Assembly (NCBI GenBank): GCA_947454665.1 | Contig: CANGMU010000096.1 | Span: 1-8,017 of the forward strand | From: Pseudomonadota bacterium | Lineage (GTDB): Bacteria; Pseudomonadota; Gammaproteobacteria; Steroidobacterales; Steroidobacteraceae | Length of the DNA stretch: 8,017 nt | Direction of reading: 5' to 3' | Part shown: positions 1 through 8,017 of the stretch, piece by piece | Numbering within the stretch: position 1 is the first letter of the stretch | Layout: each line of letters opens with the position of its first letter | Position numbers and translations under genes: made by a program | The notes under the pieces: generated by a model | The model's database searches: none | What the model was told of the DNA's origin: nothing | Seen by the model: the letters and a program-made list of their open reading frames with translations, nothing else

Positions 1-85
1 AGCAGCCCGACCACGAAGGGAACGAAAGTGTCGCTGCGCGATATCGTCCCGTCGAGGTCGAAGACTGCGAGTCGGCGGGTGCCGG

Positions 86-89
<4 letters not shown>
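1..89 (-). CDS. HAD-superfamily (IB-like) phosphatase, N-terminal fragment
   Basis: This is the start of a gene that runs off the left edge of the window; about 29 codons are visible. The readable part has a short beta strand followed by DLDGT, which is motif I of the haloacid dehalogenase superfamily, where the first Asp is the phosphoryl-accepting nucleophile and the second is the acid/base. The following SRSDTFVPF stretch resembles HAD subfamily IB enzymes (phosphoserine phosphatase or phosphatidylglycerophosphatase C type), but the substrate cannot be told from this fragment. The start is uncertain: this frame has no ATG, GTG or TTG ahead of motif I for at least 45 codons back into acnA. 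The best placed candidate is a CTG at 89-87 that overlaps the acnA stop (CTGA), which suggests translational coupling to acnA. A sequence error or a start farther upstream is also possible. Confidence 0.72.
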
Positions 90-2776
<2,687 letters not shown>

Positions 2777-2782
2777 CGGGGG

Positions 2783-2787
2783 CTCCT
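2783..2787 (-). promoter_or_regulatory. Ribosome binding site of acnA
   Basis: On the minus strand AGGAG lies six bases before the acnA ATG, inside the 28-nt gap after mnmA. It is the strongest Shine-Dalgarno match of the minus-strand genes here and fixes the aconitase start. Confidence 0.75.
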
Positions 2788-2804
2788 GGGAGTTAAGCCG
2801 CCCA

Positions 2805-3899
2805 TTATAGCCGCGTTTCGACGATCACTCCCCCGCCGAGACAGCGATCCCCTTCATAAAACACCGCAGATTGGCCCGGCGTGACGGCCCGTTGCGGTTC
2901 CTGCGGCAACAGTTCCACGTTCCCGTCCGGTTGTGGCAGCAACTGCGCGGACTGGTCTGGCTGTCGATACCGCAGTTTCACGCCGACCAGGCGCGCTTGC
3001 TGAGGCGGCGGCGCCAGCCAGTTCAGCGCCTCGACCCGCACGCTCCGGCAGTACAACGCCGGATGCTCCGCGCCCTGCACGACGACGAGCACGTTGCGCG
3101 CCACGTCCTTGGCCGCAACGAACCAGGGCGCCTCATCGAAGCCCTTCATGCCGCCCAGGTGGATGCCGCCCCGCTGGCCGAGCGTGTAGTACGCCAGCCC
3201 CTCGTGTTCGCCGATCCGGCGGCCGTCCGGCGTCTCGATCGGGCCGGGCTCCGCATGCAGGTGCTGCGCGAGGAATTCGCGGAAGGGACGTTCGCCGATG
3301 AAACAGATGCCCGTGCTGTCGCGCTTGGCGTGGACCGGCAAGCCGGCTTCCCGGGCGATGTCCCGCACTTCGGTCTTGTGCAGGGCGCCCAGCGGCATCA
3401 GCGCGCGCGCGAACTGCGAGCGGTGCACGGCATGCAGGAAATAGCTCTGGTCCTTGCCCGGGTCGATGCCTTTCAGCAGCGCCGGGCCTTCCGGGCCCTG
3501 TTCGACGCGCGCGTAGTGGCCGGTGGCCAGCGCGTGGCCGCCCAGTCGCAGCGCATGGGCGAGGCAGTCGCCGAACTTGATCTCGCGATTGCAGAGCACG
3601 TCCGGGTTCGGCGTGCGGCCGGCGCGGTACTCGGCGAGAAAGTGCGCGAACACGCGGTCACGATACTGCGCCGACAGGTCCACGCGATGCAGCGCGATGC
3701 CCAGTTCATCGGCCACCGCGCGAGCGTCCTGATAATCCTGGGCGGTCGTGCAGTAGCCCTCGTCGTCTTCCCAGTTGTGCATGAACAGGCCCTGCACGTC
3801 ATGGCCCGCGCGGCGGAGCAGCAGCGCGGTGACGGCGGAGTCCACGCCGCCAGAGAGGGCGACGATGATGCGGGTAGAGGAGGTCGGCACGGGCGGCAT
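2805..3899 (-). CDS. mnmA: tRNA-specific 2-thiouridylase MnmA
   Basis: MnmA activates U34 of tRNA Lys, Glu and Gln with ATP and transfers sulfur, received from the cysteine desulfurase/Tus relay, to form 2-thiouridine in the cytoplasm. The 364-aa protein matches the family length. The N-terminal PP-loop ATP-binding motif SGGVDS is at 16-21. The catalytic cysteine pair is visible at Cys103 (NPDVLCNREIKF) and Cys199 (DSTGICFIG). The family signatures GKDQSYFL (148-155) and the LGQRGGIHLGG segment also occur, followed by a C-terminal beta-barrel-like region with the usual PGQSAVFY motif near the end. It sits 23 nt after nudJ and 28 nt before acnA on the same strand. The first ATG is used; it lacks a strong Shine-Dalgarno sequence. 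NudJ next to MnmA is a common gammaproteobacterial arrangement. No missing catalytic residue is seen. Confidence 0.97.
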   Translation of the reverse strand: MPPVPTSSTRIIVALSGGVDSAVTALLLRRAGHDVQGLFMHNWEDDEGYCTTAQDYQDARAVADELGIALHRVDLSAQYRDRVFAHFLAEYRAGRTPNPDVLCNREIKFGDCLAHALRLGGHALATGHYARVEQGPEGPALLKGIDPGKDQSYFLHAVHRSQFARALMPLGALHKTEVRDIAREAGLPVHAKRDSTGICFIGERPFREFLAQHLHAEPGPIETPDGRRIGEHEGLAYYTLGQRGGIHLGGMKGFDEAPWFVAAKDVARNVLVVVQGAEHPALYCRSVRVEALNWLAPPPQQARLVGVKLRYRQPDQSAQLLPQPDGNVELLPQEPQRAVTPGQSAVFYEGDRCLGGGVIVETRL

Positions 3900-3922
3900 G
3901 ATAGCCGTCCGACGGTGCGGGA

Positions 3923-4414
3923 TCAGCGCGATGAACCCGCGACGGCACGGACCGGCAGGTCACCCTGCGGGTCGATGAACTGCATCGCCGAGAGGTCGAA
4001 GCGGCGGCCAGCGAGGTAATCGTCCAGGCACTGCAGCACCAGCGGGCTGCGCAGCCGGGGCGTTGCGCCCACCAGTTCGTCGCGGGTCATCCACTGTGCG
4101 CGCAGGATGCCGTGGTCCAGGCGCCGTCGGGTGTCGTGCTGCGTGACGTCGCCGGCCAGCGCGAAACGCAGCGTGCTGCGGCCATTGTCCGGGTTGCGCC
4201 AGAGATAGGTACCGATGAGGTGCCGAGGCTCGAAGGTCCAGGCGGTTTCCTCGAGCGTCTCGCGGATCGCGGCATTGACGATTGATTCGCCGTCTTCGAC
4301 ATGGCCGGCTGGCTGGTTGAAGACGGCCTGCGACTTGATCAGTTCCTCGACAATGAGGAAGCGGCCGTCGCGCTCGACGACGGAAGCCACGGTGAGGTCG
4401 GGGCGCCAGGTCAT
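3923..4414 (-). CDS. nudJ: NudJ-like Nudix phosphatase
   Basis: NudJ-family Nudix enzymes hydrolyse nucleoside di/triphosphates; in E. coli NudJ also acts on the thiamin pyrophosphate precursor HMP-PP. The start TWRPDLTVASVVERDGRFL and the block NQPAGHVEDGES match the family. The Nudix box runs from Gly37 through Glu43, Arg51-Glu52 and Glu55-Glu56, so the metal-binding glutamates are intact, but the usual Gly after EE-x is Ala58 (EETAW). The C-terminal LRSPLV segment is also typical of NudJ. I chose the ATG at 4414 (163 aa) because family members begin just ahead of the first beta strand (E. coli NudJ is 153 aa). An in-frame ATG at 4444 would add ten residues (173 aa) and leave 12 nt after the preceding gene. 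Neither start has a good Shine-Dalgarno sequence. The neighbouring mnmA gene supports the assignment. Confidence 0.9.
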   Translation of the reverse strand: MTWRPDLTVASVVERDGRFLIVEELIKSQAVFNQPAGHVEDGESIVNAAIRETLEETAWTFEPRHLIGTYLWRNPDNGRSTLRFALAGDVTQHDTRRRLDHGILRAQWMTRDELVGATPRLRSPLVLQCLDDYLAGRRFDLSAMQFIDPQGDLPVRAVAGSSR

Positions 4415-4420
4415 GGAAGC

Positions 4421-4426
4421 AGTATA
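4421..4426 (-). promoter_or_regulatory. Possible -10 element just ahead of nudJ
   Basis: The minus strand reads TATACT here, one base off the consensus TATAAT. Its end is six bases from the ATG at 4414, so transcription could begin at or near the A of that ATG and give a leaderless message. The -35 region at the expected distance (around 4444-4449, CGCGAA) does not match consensus, so this may be chance. Confidence 0.2.
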
Positions 4427-4456
4427 GGCGACCGCGGCAGGCATTCGCGGGGCGGG

Positions 4457-5017
4457 TCAGCCGTGCAGGACGCGGGGCGCCTGGCCCTCGGCGCTGCCCT
4501 GCCAGATCTCGTCGAATTCCTTGAGGTGCAGTCGTGCGATCAGGGGCTGGTTGAAACCGGAGATGCCTTCCCAGCTGGCTGCGCGCGTCCGGTAGAGCAC
4601 GGAACGGTCATCCGCGATCAGCATGGCGCTGCGGCGGTCACGGAATTGCTGGGCAGCAACGCGGATTTCGATGCAGGTGGTCAGCCTGCGCGCCATGGCC
4701 ACGAAGCGATTGCTGTTGCCCACGACACCCAACGGCTCGTGAACCAGCAGGCGCACCTTGGCGAAGCTGCGAGCCAGCACGAAGCGCTTGATGACATCCA
4801 GGAAGGCCGGCTGGTCATACACCTCCGGTTCCAGGTCTGCCGAGTAGATCGACAGCAGCCGCGTCGCGGTCTGTGCCGTGCGCAAGGCGGCAACCCGGAC
4901 ATCGTCCAGGCAGGTCAGCAGGTTCAGCGGTTCAACGCGCGGACCGGTGTCGAGCAGGGCGGCGGGCAGTTGCGCCACCGGCCCATGCAGGAAGTCCAGA
5001 GTGTGTCTTGAGGCCAT
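4457..5017 (-). CDS. Uncharacterised DUF7931-like protein
   Basis: The function of this 186-aa protein is not known. It lacks a signal peptide and obvious membrane segments, so a soluble cytoplasmic protein is likely. From memory of the family it resembles the DUF7931 domain, which in some gammaproteobacteria occurs beside or fused to a GNAT acetyltransferase; no GNAT domain is present here. Segments fitting that family are an N-terminal helical part (about 35-53), LLSIYSADLEPEVYD (54-68), a helix with DVIKRFV, a strand RLLVHEP (89-95), a strand EIRV (117-120), a strand and turn with MLIADDRSVLYR (132-143), and a C-terminal helix with FDEIW (168-172). The alternating strand/helix pattern suggests a phospholipase-D-like fold, but no HKD catalytic motif is visible. 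It lies 42 nt ahead of the chosen nudJ start and 109 nt after purB. The ATG at 5017 has only a weak G-rich upstream stretch that lies inside a hairpin; GTG at codon 14 is an alternative. Confidence 0.8.
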   Translation of the reverse strand: MASRHTLDFLHGPVAQLPAALLDTGPRVEPLNLLTCLDDVRVAALRTAQTATRLLSIYSADLEPEVYDQPAFLDVIKRFVLARSFAKVRLLVHEPLGVVGNSNRFVAMARRLTTCIEIRVAAQQFRDRRSAMLIADDRSVLYRTRAASWEGISGFNQPLIARLHLKEFDEIWQGSAEGQAPRVLHG

Positions 5018-5018
5018 G

Positions 5019-5040
5019 CCCCGACTCTAGGAAGCCGGGG
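5019..5040 (-). repeat. Inverted repeat abutting the start of the DUF7931-like gene
   Basis: Arms at 5034-5040 and 5019-5025 pair over seven bases in the minus-strand RNA (one G-U) around an 8-nt loop. The hairpin ends one base before the ATG at 5017 and contains the only G-rich, Shine-Dalgarno-like bases, so if formed it could limit ribosome access. It may also be incidental in GC-rich DNA. Confidence 0.4.
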
Positions 5041-5071
5041 CCGACGCAAGGTGTGGTCCGCGTCACGGTTT

Positions 5072-5086
5072 GCCCCGGGACGGGGC
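5072..5086 (-). repeat. Short GC-only hairpin between purB and the DUF7931-like gene
   Basis: GCCCCG and CGGGGC form a 6-bp stem around a 3-base loop. No U-rich tail follows on either strand, so it is not a typical intrinsic terminator by itself. Confidence 0.35.
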
Positions 5087-5092
5087 GCGAGT

Positions 5093-5119
5093 CACTGGAA
5101 CTGAGGACTGGTTCCAGTG
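5093..5119 (-). repeat. Perfect 9-bp inverted repeat just after purB
   Basis: The arms CACTGGAAC (5093-5101) and GTTCCAGTG (5111-5119) are perfectly complementary around a 9-nt spacer and begin seven bases past the purB stop codon. An overlapping, shorter dyad (ACTGG/CCAGT, 5107-5118) shares the right arm, so two alternative foldings are possible. There is no U-tract, so termination would be weak or factor-dependent. It could instead protect the purB message from 3' decay or be a protein-binding site. Confidence 0.5.
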
Positions 5120-5126
5120 CTTATGT

Positions 5127-6500
5127 TCAACCAACGCTGCGACGGGCCAGCGATTCGGCGGCACCGAGATAGGTGGCCGGCGTGAGGGCCGAAAGGCGTT
5201 CGCGCTCCGCAGGCGGCAGCGGCAGTGTCGCGATGAAGCCCACCAGGAGCTCGCGATCGATCGGGCGGCCACGCGTGAAATCCTTCAGCAACTCGTAGCC
5301 GTTCGGCACGCCGGCCGCGCGCAGCACGGTTTGCACGGCTTCGCCCAGCACTTCCCAGGCGTCATTGAGGTCGCCGGCAATGCGCGCTTCGTTGGCAGCG
5401 ATCTTGCCCAGGCCGCGCAGCGCGGCCTTCCACGCAAGCAGCGCATGGCCGAACGCCACGCCGAGGTTGCGCAGCACGGTCGAGTCCGTCAGGTCGCGCT
5501 GCCAGCGCGACACGGGCAGTTTTTCCGAGAAATGGCGCAGCAGGGCGTTCGCGATACCGAGGTTGCCTTCCGCATTCTCGAAATCGATCGGGTTGATCTT
5601 GTGCGGCATCGTCGACGAGCCGACTTCACCTGCGACCGGCTTCTGCTTCAGGTAGCCGAGCGAGACATAGCCCCAGATGTCGCGGCACATGTCGATGCCG
5701 ATGACATTGATTGCGGCCACGGCGTCGCAGTACTCGCCGATCCAGTCATGCGGTTCGATCTGCGTCGTGTAGGGGTTCCATTCCAGGCCCAGCACGCCCA
5801 CGAAGGATTTCGAGACGGCGACCCAGTCCGTGCCCGGCACGGCGGCCAGGTGGGCGTTCAGGTTGCCCGTAGCGCCGTTGAACTTCCCGAGAATGGGGAC
5901 GGCCGCCAGTCGCGCGCGGGCGCGTTCGAGGCGCGCAACGATGTTCGTGAATTCCTTGCCCAGCGTCGTCGGCGTGGCAGTCTGGCCGTGCGTGCGCGAC
6001 AGCATGGGCAACGCGGCATAGCGCTCCGCCGACGTGCGGAGCGAGGCGATCAGCGCGTCGACGGCCGGCAGCATCACCGTTTCGCGCGCGGTCTGCAGCA
6101 TGCGCGCATAGCTGGTGTTGTTGATGTCTTCCGACGTGCAGCCGAAATGCACCAGCTCCAGGTGTGCGGGCGTCGCGCCGGCAGCAGCGAGACGGTCGCG
6201 GACGAAGTACTCCACGGCCTTCACGTCGTGGTTGATCTTCTGTTCGATTGCCTTGACGGTCGCCGCCGCGTCCTCGCCCGGGTCCTGGGCCATCGCCTCG
6301 ATGCAGGCCAGCGCAGCAGGCGGCAGCGGCGTCTGGAGGAGCGACGGCACCTGGGTGGCCAGATGACCGATCCAGAGCGCCTCGACGCGCGCGCGTTCGC
6401 GGATCAGTGCCGCCTCCGACAGCACGGCTGCCAGGGAAGCCGTGGCTGCGCGATAGCGGCCGTCGACGGGAGAAAGGGCATTCAGCGCGCTGGAGTCCAT
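5127..6500 (-). CDS. purB: Adenylosuccinate lyase
   Basis: PurB carries out two beta-eliminations that release fumarate: SAICAR to AICAR in de novo purine synthesis, and adenylosuccinate to AMP. The 457-aa protein matches the E. coli enzyme (456 aa) along its length. It starts with SALNALSPVDGRY and shows HFGCTSEDINN (118-128), SRTHGQTATPTTLGKE (168-183) with the catalytic His171, YTTQIEPHD (244-252), and the superfamily signature GSSTMPHKINP (294-304) with the catalytic Ser295 in its mobile loop. The ATG at 6500 is chosen because the family begins there. The frame stays open far upstream, and an ATG at 6551 would add 17 unconserved residues. Upstream GGAC is a weak ribosome site at best. It is the first minus-strand gene of the set and is divergent from the Nudix gene. 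No catalytic residue is missing. Confidence 0.97.
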   Translation of the reverse strand: MDSSALNALSPVDGRYRAATASLAAVLSEAALIRERARVEALWIGHLATQVPSLLQTPLPPAALACIEAMAQDPGEDAAATVKAIEQKINHDVKAVEYFVRDRLAAAGATPAHLELVHFGCTSEDINNTSYARMLQTARETVMLPAVDALIASLRTSAERYAALPMLSRTHGQTATPTTLGKEFTNIVARLERARARLAAVPILGKFNGATGNLNAHLAAVPGTDWVAVSKSFVGVLGLEWNPYTTQIEPHDWIGEYCDAVAAINVIGIDMCRDIWGYVSLGYLKQKPVAGEVGSSTMPHKINPIDFENAEGNLGIANALLRHFSEKLPVSRWQRDLTDSTVLRNLGVAFGHALLAWKAALRGLGKIAANEARIAGDLNDAWEVLGEAVQTVLRAAGVPNGYELLKDFTRGRPIDRELLVGFIATLPLPPAERERLSALTPATYLGAAESLARRSVG

Positions 6501-6606
6501 GCGAGGTCCGGGATGGTCAAAGGGGAGTGATAGAGTCGAATGATAACGCATGGCAGGCAGGGGCTTTCGGGGCGCGGTGGCAGACGTGGCGACAGGAACG
6601 GGAAAA
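6501..6606. other. Divergent intergenic region between purB and the Nudix gene
   Basis: These 106 bases must hold, or lie near, the promoters for purB (leftward) and the nudL-mazG pair (rightward). On the minus strand there are AT-richer hexamers such as TATCAT and TATCAC, about 40 and 25 bases ahead of the purB ATG, but I find no well-spaced -35 partner on either strand and no match to the classic E. coli PurR operator. The lower GC of 6517-6550 against its surroundings is consistent with a promoter. Confidence 0.45.
6594..6597 (+). promoter_or_regulatory. Ribosome binding site of the nudL-like gene
   Basis: AGGA lies nine bases before the ATG at 6607, followed by a purine-rich run. The alternative ATG at 6550 has no such sequence, so this site decides the start. 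Confidence 0.5.
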
Positions 6607-7236
6607 ATGCCGCATGGCGCGCTCGCACGAGCCCTGGAGCGGGTGGCCGATCCGGCACTGGCGCCACAGGGAGGCGCTGGCCCGCGGCTCGGTGCGCACG
6701 CGGGTCCCATTCCTTCGCACCTGCAGGCGCTGTTGCCCAAGGATCCGGTGCCGGCCGCGGTGCTCCTGGCGCTGCTCGAGGGTGACGATCCGGGCATCCT
6801 GCTGACCGTGCGCGCGGCGCACCTGCGCAAGCATGCGGGCCAAATCTCCTTCCCCGGTGGTCGCATCGAGCGCGACGATGCGGATGCCGCGCAGGCGGCC
6901 CTGCGCGAGGCGCAGGAAGAGATCGGCCTTCAGCCGGATGCAGTCCAGCTGATCGGCTGCTTGCCGGACCAGATCGTGCTCACGGGCTTTCGCATTACGC
7001 CGGTCGTCGGTCGAGTCATCGGGCCGTTCACGCCACAGCCGGATCCGGGCGAGGTGAGCGCGGTCTTTACCTTGCCACTCTCGCAGTTGCTGGATGGCCG
7101 CAACCACCAGACCTATCGTCGTGATGTCGGCGGCACCGAGGTCGAGATGCGCGACATCCGTTACGGTGCGCACCGCATCTGGGGTGCCACCGCCGGCATC
7201 CTGCTCACCTTCAGGGAGTACCTGCTTGTCGACTGA
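6607..7236 (+). CDS. nudL: CoA-type Nudix hydrolase (NudL/YeaB-like)
   Basis: Nudix hydrolases of this subgroup are predicted to split coenzyme A or its derivatives into 3',5'-ADP and acyl or free phosphopantetheine, a housecleaning role in the cytoplasm. The 209-aa protein carries the CoA-subfamily (UPF0035) motif LLTVRAAHLRKHAGQISFPGG (65-85), directly joined to the Nudix box with Arg100-Glu101 and Glu104-Glu105 (REAQEEIGL). The early glutamate of the general box is Asp91, as is common in this subgroup. TGFRITPVVG (126-135) follows, another conserved part of the family. E. coli NudL is 192 aa; the extra length is a variable N-terminus. The ATG at 6607 has a fair ribosome site; starting at 6550 would add 19 unconserved residues. 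Its end overlaps mazG by 11 nt, so the two are probably translated as a unit. Activity on CoA itself is inferred from family membership. Confidence 0.92.
   Translation: MPHGALARALERVADPALAPQGGAGPRLGAHAGPIPSHLQALLPKDPVPAAVLLALLEGDDPGILLTVRAAHLRKHAGQISFPGGRIERDDADAAQAALREAQEEIGLQPDAVQLIGCLPDQIVLTGFRITPVVGRVIGPFTPQPDPGEVSAVFTLPLSQLLDGRNHQTYRRDVGGTEVEMRDIRYGAHRIWGATAGILLTFREYLLVD
7213..7218 (+). promoter_or_regulatory. Ribosome binding site of mazG
   Basis: AGGGAG lies seven bases before the TTG at 7226, inside the last codons of the upstream Nudix gene. It supports TTG as the mazG start. Confidence 0.65.
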
Positions 7237-8011
7237 TACGCCCATCGAACGTCTCAAGGCCATCATGCGTCGCCTGCGCGACCCGCAGTCCGGTTGTCCC
7301 TGGGACCTCTCGCAGGATTACGCCTCGCTCGCGCCGTACACGCTGGAAGAAGCCAGCGAAGTGGTCGATGCGCTGGAGCGCGGCGATCGCGATGCCCTGC
7401 GCGATGAACTGGGTGACCTGCTGTTCCAGGTCGTCTTTCTGTCGCAGCTCGGCGCCGAAGAGGGCCGGTTTGATTTCGATGTCGTGGCGGCCGGCATTGC
7501 CGACAAGCTGTTGCGGCGCCATCCACACGTTTTCGAGGATGCGGCTGCTGCCCAGGACCCCTCACGCAGCTGGGATGCCATCAAGGCCGGTGAACGGCGC
7601 GGCAAAGGCCTGCATGGCGTGCTCGCGGACGTGCCACGCAGTCTGCCGGCGCTGTCCCGCGCGGCGAAGCTGGGCCGTCGTGCAGCGCGGGTGGGCTTCG
7701 ACTGGGACGACGCGGGCGGTGCACGCGCCAAGGTGTTCGAGGAAATCGCCGAGCTCGATGCCGCGGCCCAACGCGGCGACACGGTCCACATGACCGAGGA
7801 GCTCGGCGATCTGCTGCTGGCCGTCACCAGCTGGTCGCGACATCTCGGTCTTGATCCGGAGACCAGCCTGCGCAAGGCGAACCGAAAGTTCGAATCCCGC
7901 TTTGCGGCGATGGAAGCTGTCGCTGCCGAACAGGGGCTGGATCCGGATTCCTTGACGGCCGCACAGTGGGACGCGTTGTGGAACGAGGCCAAGTCCCGCG
8001 TTCAGTCGTGA
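7226..8011 (+). CDS. mazG: Nucleoside triphosphate pyrophosphohydrolase MazG
   Basis: MazG hydrolyses nucleoside and deoxynucleoside triphosphates to monophosphate and pyrophosphate, a housecleaning activity that in E. coli also affects ppGpp-dependent starvation responses. With TTG as start the protein is 261 aa, against 263 in E. coli, and begins STDTPIERLKAIMRRL just as the family does. Two MazG domains are present. The first has CPWD at 24-27 and the metal-binding pattern E41, E42, E45 with E61 and D64. The second has E172, E173, E176 with E192 and D195. Both sets look intact. HPHVF (99-103) and VGFDW (156-160) are further family marks. The next in-frame ATG (7265) would remove conserved residues, and no ATG or GTG fits as well. 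It overlaps the Nudix gene by 11 nt, indicating translational coupling. An ATG at 8015-8017, three bases after the stop, may begin another gene. Confidence 0.96.
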   Translation: MSTDTPIERLKAIMRRLRDPQSGCPWDLSQDYASLAPYTLEEASEVVDALERGDRDALRDELGDLLFQVVFLSQLGAEEGRFDFDVVAAGIADKLLRRHPHVFEDAAAAQDPSRSWDAIKAGERRGKGLHGVLADVPRSLPALSRAAKLGRRAARVGFDWDDAGGARAKVFEEIAELDAAAQRGDTVHMTEELGDLLLAVTSWSRHLGLDPETSLRKANRKFESRFAAMEAVAAEQGLDPDSLTAAQWDALWNEAKSRVQS

Positions 8012-8017
8012 TTCATG

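Noticed and set aside
2871..4019. A 382-codon open frame on the plus strand, opposite mnmA
   Set aside because: Low-complexity Arg/Ala-rich translation with no motif; it runs across the mnmA-nudJ junction and is explained by codon bias of the real genes.
5072..5119. Rho-independent terminator after purB
   Set aside because: Good stems are present, but no run of T follows on the minus strand, so I list the stems as inverted repeats and do not call a terminator.
5070..6530. A 486-codon open frame on the plus strand, opposite purB
   Set aside because: Same antisense shadow pattern; PurB has all its catalytic motifs on the minus strand.
6501..6606. PurR-type operator upstream of purB
   Set aside because: No sequence resembling the ACGCAAACGTTTGCGT consensus was found on either strand.
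6501..6866. Long N-terminal extension of the purB frame (579 aa in total)
   Set aside because: The extra residues match no PurB N-terminus and overlap the divergent Nudix gene. The family starts at the ATG at 6500.
6517..7266. A 249-codon minus-strand frame opposite the nudL-like gene
   Set aside because: No recognisable domain, while the plus strand has a complete CoA-Nudix motif and a Nudix box.

Overview
This window looks like ordinary chromosomal housekeeping DNA from a GC-rich bacterium. The protein sequences most resemble gammaproteobacterial versions: MnmA, NudJ, the PurB subtype, MazG, and AcnA with its iron-sulfur cysteines at the same residue numbers as E. coli AcnA. A xanthomonad-like or related high-GC gammaproteobacterium is my best guess, from protein resemblance and base composition only. 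I see no mobile element, CRISPR array, tRNA, rRNA or phage gene.

Most of the window (about 6500 down to 1) is read on the minus strand. In transcription order it holds purB (adenylosuccinate lyase), a 186-aa protein of a poorly characterised family (DUF7931-like), nudJ (Nudix phosphatase), mnmA (tRNA 2-thiouridylase), acnA (aconitase), and the first codons of an HAD-family phosphatase cut by the window edge. The last four junctions are tight (42, 23 and 28 nt, then an overlap), so co-transcription is plausible. The purB to DUF7931 gap (5018-5126) is 109 nt and holds three inverted repeats. From about 6607 rightward the plus strand carries a CoA-type Nudix hydrolase (nudL-like) overlapping mazG (nucleotide pyrophosphohydrolase), divergent from purB across a short intergenic region of 106 bp.

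Functionally the genes cover purine synthesis, wobble-uridine thiolation, the TCA cycle, and three 'housecleaning' nucleotide or cofactor hydrolases. The nudJ-mnmA pair and nearby purB recall the nudJ-mnmA-hflD-purB cluster of E. coli and relatives, but the order is changed, hflD is absent, and the DUF7931-like gene lies between purB and nudJ. Points worth a second look are translational starts (CTG for the HAD gene, TTG for mazG, a possible leaderless nudJ), the hairpins after purB, and the uncharacterised gene. I did not find a convincing new biological system.
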